Shown: positions 7,330-12,053 of the stretch, one piece after another
How the letters are laid out: each line of letters begins with the position of its first letter
How positions within the stretch are numbered: position 1 is the first letter of the stretch
Source: Serratia sp. DD3
GTDB taxonomy: Bacteria; Pseudomonadota; Gammaproteobacteria; Enterobacterales; Enterobacteriaceae
Direction: 5' to 3'
NCBI RefSeq assembly: GCF_000496755.2
Contig: NZ_AYKS02000030.1
Coordinates: 1-12,053 of the forward strand
Length of the DNA stretch: 12,053 nt
Program-made: the position numbers and the translations under genes
The notes under the pieces: generated by a model
Told to the model about the DNA's origin: nothing
What the model saw: the letters and a program-made list of their open reading frames with translations, nothing else
The model's database searches: none

Positions 7330-8293
7330 CAGCAATGCACTGATCAATTTTGCCCGTGAAACATTAGAAATTGAACTCAAAGAGGCACAGCGTCTGCTGA
7401 CTCGTCTGGATGATAACTTTGTCCGCGCTTGTGAACTGGTGTTGAATTGCCAGGGCAAAGTGGTGGTTTCCGGCATTGGTAAATCGGGGCATATCGGCAA
7501 GAAGATTGCTGCATCACTGGCTAGCACCGGCACCCCTGCTTTCTTCGTCCATCCTGCTGAAGCTCTGCATGGCGACCTCGGTATGATTAGTGTTGATGAT
7601 GTAGTGATCTTTATCTCCTATTCTGGTCGCGCCAAAGAGTTGGAGCTGATTCTGCCGCTACTGGCAGAAAGCAACATCCCGGTGATCGCCATGACCGGTG
7701 GCAAAGAGTCACCGCTGGCGCTGGGCGCTGCCTGTACCTTGGATATCAGTGTCGAGAACGAAGCCTGCCCGATGGGTTTGGCACCCACCTCCAGCGGGGT
7801 CAATACCCTGATGATGGGCGATGCGCTGGCGATGGCGTTGATGCGCCAACGGGGCTTTAATGCTGAAGACTTCGCCCGTTCTCACCCTGGGGGGAGTTTA
7901 GGGGCTCGTCTGCTCAATCGAGTCCATCACGTGATGCGTAGTGGCGATCGCCTGCCAAAGGTTGAGGAAAATGCCACAGTCATGGATGCCATGCTGGAGC
8001 TGAGCCGTACTGGCCTTGGGCTGATTGCAGTATGCGACCAGCAGCATAAAGTGGTCGGGGTATTTACCGATGGTGACCTGCGCCGTTGGTTGGTCAAAGG
8101 CCATAGCCTTAGCGACAGTTTGCGCCCAGCGATCACTCGCCCGGGTTACCGGCTACCCGAGCAGTGGCGTGCCGGGGAAGCATTGGAAGCGTTGCACAAA
8201 CAGCGCATCAGTGCCGCCCCGGTGGTCAATACTGATGGTGTTCTGGTGGGTGCCATCAATCTGCACGACTTGCATCAAGCCGGGATTGGCTGA
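7322..8293 (+). CDS. gutQ: Arabinose-5-phosphate isomerase GutQ
   Basis: This 323-residue cytoplasmic enzyme interconverts ribulose-5-phosphate and arabinose-5-phosphate, the first step to Kdo. An SIS domain (about 35-175) has [20 protein letters not shown] with Lys54, the site [12 protein letters not shown] (78-89), and [11 protein letters not shown], which binds the sugar phosphate. The SIS domain ends in [11 protein letters not shown] (His188). Two CBS domains follow (about 203-262, ending [10 protein letters not shown], and 270-323). The last-gene position in the srl operon supports GutQ rather than the housekeeping paralogue KdsD. ATG 7322 lies within the srlR stop region and has GGGAG at 7310-7314. 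In E. coli the product has been proposed to influence induction of this operon. The gene ends at a hairpin shared with thiD. Confidence 0.95.
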   Translation: MNNSNALINFARETLEIELKEAQRLLTRLDDNFVRACELVLNCQGKVVVSGIGKSGHIGKKIAASLASTGTPAFFVHPAEALHGDLGMISVDDVVIFISYSGRAKELELILPLLAESNIPVIAMTGGKESPLALGAACTLDISVENEACPMGLAPTSSGVNTLMMGDALAMALMRQRGFNAEDFARSHPGGSLGARLLNRVHHVMRSGDRLPKVEENATVMDAMLELSRTGLGLIAVCDQQHKVVGVFTDGDLRRWLVKGHSLSDSLRPAITRPGYRLPEQWRAGEALEALHKQRISAAPVVNTDGVLVGAINLHDLHQAGIG

Positions 8294-8301
8294 AACAGAA
8301 C

Positions 8302-8319
8302 GGCCTGGTTCACCAGGCC
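8302..8319. terminator. Hairpin terminator between convergent gutQ and thiD
   Basis: GGCCTGG (8302-8308) and CCAGGCC (8313-8319) form a perfect 7 bp G+C-rich stem with loop TTCA, in the 43-base gap between two convergent stops. On the minus strand it is followed by the moderately T-rich GTTCTGTTT, which makes it a better terminator for thiD than for gutQ, where no T-run follows. Confidence 0.6.
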
Positions 8320-8336
8320 CATCGCTAGAAAGTCAC

Positions 8337-9137
8337 TCACCACCAGGCATGGAAATGATGCACCGGACCAATCCCTTGCCCCACTTCAAGTGTGTCCGCT
8401 TGCTGTAAGGCTAATTGCAGATACGATTTTGCTGCCGCCACGGTCTGTTGCCAACTCGTGTGGCGTGGGCGTAATGCCGCCAACGCCGCCGAGAGGGTGC
8501 AACCGGTGCCATGGGTGTGCCGGGTGCTGATACGTGGTGAGCTGAAGCGCTGTTCAACCCCGGGCATAAATAGCCAATCCGGGCTTTCACCTTCAGTCAA
8601 ATGCCCCCCTTTCATCAACACCGCCTGGCACCCCATCGCCAGTAGTGCTCGCCCCTGCTCACGCATCTGCTGTTCTGTTTCCGCCGGTTGGCAAGCCAAT
8701 AAAGCGGCTGCTTCAGGCAAGTTAGGGGTGATAATCGAAACCAAAGGCAGTAATTCACGGCGGATAGCCTCTACCGCCGCCGGGTCCAGCAAAGGATCGC
8801 CGCTTTTAGCCAGCATCACCGTATCCAGCACCACATAAGGCAGAGCATAATGGCGCAGCCGTTCAGCAACCGCTAAAACAATATCTGTATTCGCCAACAT
8901 GCCAATTTTGGCACTATCAATGCGCACATCGCTAAGCACTGAATCGAGTTGCGCCGCAACAAAAGCAGGCTCGATATAATATACCGACTGTACCCCTTGG
9001 GTATTTTGTGCCACCAGCGCGGTAATCACCGACGTACCATAGGCCCCTAATGCGGAGAATGTCTTCAAGTCTGCCTGGATCCCGGCACCACCACTAGGGT
9101 CGGTGCCAGCAATGGTTAAAGAATTAATCCGTTTCAT
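8337..9137 (-). CDS. thiD: Hydroxymethylpyrimidine/phosphomethylpyrimidine kinase ThiD
   Basis: This 266-residue cytoplasmic ribokinase-fold enzyme phosphorylates hydroxymethylpyrimidine twice to give HMP-PP for thiamin synthesis and salvage. Features are [20 protein letters not shown] (7-26, substrate and phosphate binding), [25 protein letters not shown] (105-113), [18 protein letters not shown] (175-180) and the anion-hole motif [12 protein letters not shown] (209-220). Its length matches E. coli ThiD. ATG 9137 overlaps the thiM stop in an ATGA (9134-9137), and GGAGG precedes it in the end of thiM, so translation is coupled to thiM. Expression is expected to depend on the riboswitch upstream of thiM. 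Confidence 0.95.
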   Translation of the reverse strand: MKRINSLTIAGTDPSGGAGIQADLKTFSALGAYGTSVITALVAQNTQGVQSVYYIEPAFVAAQLDSVLSDVRIDSAKIGMLANTDIVLAVAERLRHYALPYVVLDTVMLAKSGDPLLDPAAVEAIRRELLPLVSIITPNLPEAAALLACQPAETEQQMREQGRALLAMGCQAVLMKGGHLTEGESPDWLFMPGVEQRFSSPRISTRHTHGTGCTLSAALAALRPRHTSWQQTVAAAKSYLQLALQQADTLEVGQGIGPVHHFHAWW

Positions 9138-9928
9138 TGCAGATCCTCCGCACGTAATTGATAAAGTGCATCAAGAAACGCCGGGGTAAAACTCCCAGGA
9201 CCACGACAGCGCTCGGTGGCTTGGGCACCGCATAACGCCATCACACGGCAAGCGGTAGCAACATTATCCAATCGGTCACCCGGAAGGCTGCAAAATGCCG
9301 CCACCACCGCCGATAAAGCGCACCCGGTGCCCACCACGCGGGTCATCAAAATATCGCCGCCGTTTACCGCCCAATCGCGCTCCCCGTCAGTGATGTAGTC
9401 AACCTCCCCGGTCACCACCACCACCGCGCCACTCGAGCGTGCCAAGGTACGCGCTGCGGGTAACGCCGCCAATGAATCATCCAGACTATCGACACCGCGA
9501 CCACTGGCTTGCAGGCCACTGAGCGCCATCACTTCTGAAGCATTACCACGGATTGCTGCCGGGTGCAGAGTCAGCAAATGCCGTGCAAAGGCGGTACGAT
9601 AATCCAGCCCACCGACCGCAACAGGGTCCAGCAGCCAGGGTTTCCCTGCCTGATTGGCCGCATCAATGGCCGCCAGCATCGCCTCTGCCTGTGGCGGGTT
9701 CAAGGTACCGATATTAATCAACAAGGCATCCGCCAGGCGGCTGAACTGTGCCGCTTCTTGCGCTTCCACCACCATCGCTGGCGAAGCCCCGAGTGCTAAC
9801 AGCACGTTAGCCGTGAGTTCTTGCACCACTTCGTTGGTTAAACAGTGCAGCAATGGCGGGTGACGTTTGAATTGGTTAAAACAGGCCGCGGCACGACTGC
9901 CGGGTAGTACATCAGGTCGAGTGAACAT
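9134..9928 (-). CDS. thiM: Hydroxyethylthiazole kinase ThiM
   Basis: This 264-residue cytoplasmic kinase phosphorylates the thiazole alcohol, letting the cell reuse broken-down thiamin. Family motifs run in order: [20 protein letters not shown] (25-44), [45 protein letters not shown] (124-138), [13 protein letters not shown], and the catalytic [11 protein letters not shown] (200-210, Cys202). ATG 9928 is preceded by GGGAGGA, whose core is only 3-4 bases from the start; that compact site suits control by base-pairing. The gene heads a two-gene operon with thiD; there is no thiE between or after them in this window. Confidence 0.95.
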   Translation of the reverse strand: MFTRPDVLPGSRAAACFNQFKRHPPLLHCLTNEVVQELTANVLLALGASPAMVVEAQEAAQFSRLADALLINIGTLNPPQAEAMLAAIDAANQAGKPWLLDPVAVGGLDYRTAFARHLLTLHPAAIRGNASEVMALSGLQASGRGVDSLDDSLAALPAARTLARSSGAVVVVTGEVDYITDGERDWAVNGGDILMTRVVGTGCALSAVVAAFCSLPGDRLDNVATACRVMALCGAQATERCRGPGSFTPAFLDALYQLRAEDLQ

Positions 9929-9933
9929 ATTCC

Positions 9934-9971
9934 TCCCAACCGGCGTTCAAGAAGACGGGTACCGGTTGAGA
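9934..9971 (-). promoter_or_regulatory. Riboswitch expression platform: SD-sequestering hairpin
   Basis: On the minus strand TCTCAACCGG (plus 9962-9971) can pair with CCGGTTGGGA (plus 9934-9943), a 10 bp stem with one G-U pair and an 18-base loop. The 3' arm covers the first bases of the GGGAGGA ribosome site of thiM, so formation of this stem should hide the site. There is no T-tract, so translational rather than transcriptional control is inferred. Confidence 0.55.
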
Positions 9972-9980
9972 TACCAAGAC

Positions 9981-10060
9981 TTCCCTACGCTGGCATAATC
10001 CAGATCAGGTAATACGGGTAAAATCTCAGCCAATACTAACGGTACAGGCACCCCGAGTCA
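9981..10060 (-). ncRNA. TPP riboswitch aptamer (THI element)
   Basis: Read on the minus strand, the leader contains the hallmarks of the thiamin pyrophosphate aptamer in the right order. ACTCGGGGTGCC opens it (plus 10047-10058), then GGCTGAGAT (10023-10031, the CUGAGA pyrimidine-binding core), ACCCGTATTACCTGATCTGG, and TTATGCCAGC followed by GTAGGGAA at the 3' end (9981-9988). The variable arm is short. It lies between the thiM promoter and thiM start. Binding of TPP should lower thiM and thiD expression. Confidence 0.95.
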
Positions 10061-10069
10061 GAACTTGCC

Positions 10070-10098
10070 ATTATTGGGGCTGGATAGGATAAGGTCAA
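10070..10098 (-). promoter_or_regulatory. Sigma70-like promoter for thiM-thiD
   Basis: On the minus strand TTGACC (plus 10093-10098) and AATAAT (plus 10070-10075) are separated by exactly 17 bases. The predicted start, near 10062, lies just upstream of the riboswitch aptamer. Confidence 0.6.
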
Positions 10099-10102
10099 CC
10101 AT

Positions 10103-10163
10103 TCGTCTGTTTCCCTGTAGTAGTCCCTGAGTTATTTTCTTAACAACAGGATTGTTGCCGCCT
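10103..10163 (-). mobile_element. Relic of an IS3-family orfA 3' end
   Basis: These 61 bases, read on the minus strand, match the end of orfA in the plus-strand copy (around 11103-11163) at 54 of 61 positions by hand alignment, without gaps. Shared blocks include GTTAAGAAAA, CTCAGGGACTACTAC and GGGAAAC. The frameshift-prone A6G is destroyed here. Similarity fades on both sides. The relic ends a few bases short of the thiM -35 box. Confidence 0.65.
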
Positions 10164-10342
10164 TCGCCAAGACCTGGCCGAAAAACCGGATCAACAAACT
10201 ATTACCCTACGCCGAAAACAGCTTCAGTTAATATCTGCCAGCTTATTAAATTATTTTAATCACGCAACGCTAAATAACTTCGCACATTATCGCTCCACTT
10301 CAGCCAGACCGTCTTGATTGCCGGGGAACGGTAAGCGGTAAG
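10164..10342. other. Unassigned spacer between IS3 relic and IS3 fragment
   Basis: About 180 bases with no credible gene, hairpin or repeat that I can recognise. Part of it, near 10164-10230, may be more of the decayed orfA on the minus strand, but the match becomes too weak to claim. Confidence 0.4.
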
Positions 10343-10362
10343 TGTCAAGGTAGTTGTCGTCC
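10343..10362. repeat. Terminal inverted repeat of the minus-strand IS3 copy
   Basis: TGTCAAGGTAGTTGTCGTCC reads inward from the outer right end of the minus-strand copy. It agrees with the left end of the plus-strand copy (10633-10652) at 15 of 20 positions, as expected for the two ends of an IS3-family element. Confidence 0.7.
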
Positions 10363-10371
10363 TGAGTTAAT

Positions 10372-10625
10372 TTATGCGGCCTGTTTTTCCCGCTCTGGGT
10401 TGAGCGTGACGCTATCCTGCCGTTGCCAGTTTCGCGTTTGCCCTGACAAACGTTTGGGGTTCGCGGCTCTCGCAGCTTGATACACCTTGTCTCGTTGGGC
10501 CAACAACACCTTGTCCTCACCCGTATGCCGCTGTAATGGCGTCACATAGCCTATACCACTGTGCCGGTGTTCTTCGTTATACCAACCGATAAACTTATCC
10601 ACCCAGACTCGTGCTTCTTCCAGCG
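10372..10625 (-). pseudogene. IS3-family transposase OrfB, C-terminal fragment
   Basis: This is the 3' end of orfB, with LEEARVWVDKFIGWYNEEHR followed by HSGIGYVTPLQRH, then the tail ending in PEREKQAA and TAA at 10372-10374. The integrase core and all catalytic residues are missing. It supplies the C-terminal sequence that the plus-strand copy would be expected to have beyond the window. The frame happens to stay open into the neighbouring element up to about 10650, but those residues are not transposase. Confidence 0.8.
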
Positions 10626-10632
10626 CCCTCAG

Positions 10633-10652
10633 TGTCAGCATAGTTGTCACCC
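10633..10652. repeat. Left terminal inverted repeat of the plus-strand IS3 copy
   Basis: It starts TGTCA and shares TAGTTGTC and CC with the repeat at 10343-10362. It begins with TG, as IS3-family ends do. The bases AG precede both repeats. Confidence 0.65.
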
Positions 10653-10690
10653 CCTTCTAAACATAGATCCAGAGGGCGATGGAGTGACAA

Positions 10691-11173
10691 GTGAAACGTA
10701 TTTCTTCAGAACGTAAAGTCAGCGTGTTGGCAAAATTGCTACCCCCTTACAATATGACCGTCGCGGCAGTTGCACAGATGGAAGGGATATCGGAAGCTAC
10801 TCTCTACAATTGGCGTAATCAGGCTAAAACAGAGGGGAAACCGGTGCCCGGTGCAGAGAAAAACAGTGAACAGTGGCCTGCAGAAGCGCGGCTGGCGGTT
10901 ATCGTGGAAACGGCAACATTAAGTGAAGCGGAAATCGCAGAATACTGCCGTAAAAAGGGGCTTTACCCCGCACAGATAGCGCAATGGAAACAGGCCTTTT
11001 TACAAGTGCCTTCCCTTGATGATAAAGCCGCCCTCAAGCAAAGCCAGAAAGAAAACAAGCAGTTGAAAAAGGAACTGCTCCGTAAAGAAAAGGCTCTGGC
11101 GGAGGCGGCAGCGATCCTGGTGTTAAGAAAAAAGCTCAGGGACTACTACGGGGAAACGGACGAGGACGACTGA
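10691..11173 (+). CDS. IS3-family transposase OrfA
   Basis: This 160-residue DNA-binding subunit is longer than the usual ~100-residue OrfA. It shows two helix-turn-helix-like segments: AAVAQMEGISEATLYNWRNQ (about 25-44) and AEIAEYCRKKGLYPAQIAQW (about 78-97). A leucine-rich, charged helix (about 115-150, SQKENKQLKKELLRKEKALA) is likely the coiled coil for multimerisation. The start is GTG 10691 with GGAG at 10681-10684. It ends at TGA 11171-11173, inside the beginning of the orfB frame. OrfA alone usually represses; the OrfAB fusion made by frameshifting is the transposase. Confidence 0.88.
   Translation: MKRISSERKVSVLAKLLPPYNMTVAAVAQMEGISEATLYNWRNQAKTEGKPVPGAEKNSEQWPAEARLAVIVETATLSEAEIAEYCRKKGLYPAQIAQWKQAFLQVPSLDDKAALKQSQKENKQLKKELLRKEKALAEAAAILVLRKKLRDYYGETDEDD
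11128..11134 (+). promoter_or_regulatory. Programmed -1 ribosomal frameshift site
   Basis: A AAA AAG, in the correct phase of orfA (AGA AAA AAG), is the classic slippery heptamer of IS3-family elements. A -1 slip here enters a frame that is open without interruption into orfB, giving an OrfAB fusion. The orfB frame lies at -1 to orfA, as required. Confidence 0.8.
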
Positions 11174-12053
11174 CATCCAGCGAGGAACGGCAGCAGTTTA
11201 TCGCCTGGATAAATGAGGCCGTCGCTGCCGGTGCACGGCGTGCGGTGGCCTGCCGCGAAGTTGAGCTCAGTGTACGTACCTGGCAACGGTGGCAAAAATC
11301 ACCGGAAGACCAAAGGACAATAGTGGTTCGCCCGGTGCCAGCCAATCGCCTGAGTGTGGAAGAAGAGCAGCAGATACGGGTTGTTTGCCATCAACCGGCA
11401 TATGCCAGTCTGCCGCCGTCACAAATCGTGCCACGGCTGGCGGATAAGGGAATTTATCTGGCCAGTGAATCGACCTTTTACCGGGTTCTGCGGCGTCACG
11501 GGGAAGTTCATCACCGAGGCCGTCGTCTCAAGCCAAGCCGGGTAAAAGCGCCCACCACGTTTACGGCCACCGGGCCCTGCCAGGTATGGACTTGGGACAT
11601 TACCTGGCTTCCTTCAGTGGTACGCGGTCGCTGGTATTATCTGTACCTGGTGGAGGATGTGTTCAGCCGTAAAATCACCGGTGCTGAAGTGCATGAAATC
11701 GAAAGTGGTGAGTTGGCAGCCATACTGATACAACGCACGGTTCTGCGGGAGCACTGTTATCGCCAGCCACTGGTGCTGCATGCAGATAATGGTGCAGCGA
11801 TGAAGTCACAGACACTACAGGTCAAGTTGACAGAGCTGAATATCTCGCCTTCGCACAGCCGACCGCGTGTAAGCAATGATAATGCGTATGTGGAGTCGTT
11901 GTTCCGCACGTTGAAATATGTACCGAATTGGCCCTCATCAGGCTTTAAAACGCTGGAAGAAGCACGAGTCTGGGTGGATAAGTTTACCGGTTGGTATAAC
12001 GAAGAGCACCGGCACAGTGGTATAGGCTATGTGACGCCATTACAGCGGCATAC
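11170..12053 (+). CDS. IS3-family transposase OrfB, integrase core (3' end outside window)
   Basis: The frame is open from before the orfA stop to the window edge. A helical N-terminal part (EERQQFIAWINEAVAAGARR, then VELSVRTWQRWQ) precedes an HTH_21-type segment (YASLPPSQIVPRLADKGIYL). The rve integrase core follows, with the full DDE triad: Asp in WTWDITW (codon 11596), Asp in LHADNG (11785) and Glu in NAYVESLFRTLK (11893). That gives 35 residues between the second Asp and Glu, and a Lys seven residues after Glu. This is an intact IS3-type active site. No good independent start is visible (CTG 11170 overlaps the orfA stop), so it is probably made only as OrfAB by frameshifting. About 50 C-terminal residues are missing at the edge. 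Confidence 0.87.
   Translation, partial: MTSSEERQQFIAWINEAVAAGARRAVACREVELSVRTWQRWQKSPEDQRTIVVRPVPANRLSVEEEQQIRVVCHQPAYASLPPSQIVPRLADKGIYLASESTFYRVLRRHGEVHHRGRRLKPSRVKAPTTFTATGPCQVWTWDITWLPSVVRGRWYYLYLVEDVFSRKITGAEVHEIESGELAAILIQRTVLREHCYRQPLVLHADNGAAMKSQTLQVKLTELNISPSHSRPRVSNDNAYVESLFRTLKYVPNWPSSGFKTLEEARVWVDKFTGWYNEEHRHSGIGYVTPLQRH

Larger units (their letters stand above)
10343..10625 (-). mobile_element. Truncated IS3-family element (right end)
   Basis: This is the last 283 bp of an IS3-family element on the minus strand: the C-terminal end of the transposase plus the right terminal repeat. Identity with the plus-strand copy stops at 10625. Seven bases later (10633) the left end of that second copy starts, so the two copies stand back to back. 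The two overlapping pieces (10523-10625 and 11951-12053) differ at only 2 of 103 bases. Confidence 0.8.
10633..12053 (+). mobile_element. IS3-family insertion sequence, left part, probably intact
   Basis: It begins with the terminal repeat TGTCAGCATAGTTGTCACCC at 10633, followed by orfA, a programmed frameshift site and orfB in the -1 frame, and it runs off the window. From the minus-strand fragment, about 180 further bases are expected to the right end. No inactivating change is visible. I do not assign an IS3 subgroup or name. Confidence 0.85.

Noticed and set aside
8025..8408. 127-codon plus-strand frame overlapping gutQ in another frame
   Set aside because: The overlapped gutQ CBS domains are clearly coding, and the alternative frame crosses the terminator without any recognisable motif.
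8392..8838. 148-codon plus-strand frame opposite thiD
   Set aside because: It is a shadow of thiD: it lies entirely inside a well-supported gene and has no family features.
10124..10231. Plus-strand open frame ending in WPKNRINKLLPYAENSFS, resembling an IS66 TnpC C-terminus
   Set aside because: The first part of the same DNA, read on the minus strand, matches the IS3 orfA end at 54 of 61 bases, so the plus reading is antisense chance.
10287..10520. 77-codon minus-strand frame near the IS3 fragment
   Set aside because: It is out of frame with the recognised orfB tail that covers most of it, and runs across the element end into spacer.

Overview
The window reads as chromosome from an enterobacterium of the Yersinia group. 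The srl, eptB and thiMD products look like close relatives of the Escherichia coli proteins as I recall them, base composition is moderate, and the intergenic repeat at 2745-2924 resembles interspersed elements I remember from Yersinia and Serratia. The genus is an inference; no rRNA or other marker is present.

Layout. (1) 2-301: 3' end of a rhodanese-domain gene, probably the tail of an ArsR-type regulator. (2) 326-839: a decayed IS5-family insertion sequence lying between two convergent genes, with a hairpin at each edge. (3) 873-2564, minus: eptB, a lipid A/Kdo phosphoethanolamine transferase. (4) 2565-3244: a 680 bp divergent intergenic region holding the eptB promoter region, a ~180 bp palindromic repeat and a CRP-like site ahead of srlA. 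(5) 3245-8293: a complete glucitol (sorbitol) operon, srlA-srlE-srlB-srlD-srlM-srlR-gutQ. It encodes the PTS permease, sorbitol-6-phosphate dehydrogenase, an activator, a repressor and arabinose-5-phosphate isomerase. The srlD-srlM gap contains four degenerate 18 bp tandem units and a strong hairpin. (6) 8302-8319: shared hairpin terminator between convergent gutQ and thiD. (7) 8337-10098, minus: a thiamin salvage operon, thiM-thiD, behind a TPP riboswitch and a sigma70-like promoter. (8) 10103-12053: an insertion-sequence pile-up. It holds a relic of an IS3 orfA end, the 3' end of an IS3-family copy on the minus strand, and a second, apparently intact copy of the same element on the plus strand that runs off the window.

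How the genes work together. Sorbitol is imported and phosphorylated by SrlA/SrlE/SrlB, and SrlD oxidises sorbitol-6-phosphate to fructose-6-phosphate. SrlR and SrlM control the operon, probably under CRP. GutQ makes arabinose-5-phosphate, the precursor of Kdo, and EptB decorates Kdo in the lipopolysaccharide. ThiM and ThiD salvage the two halves of thiamin and are shut down by TPP through the riboswitch.

I did not find a convincing new biological system. The items most worth a second look are the srlD-srlM tandem repeat plus hairpin, the sequestering/anti-sequestering pairing proposed for the thiM riboswitch, and the layered IS3 copies and relic upstream of thiM.
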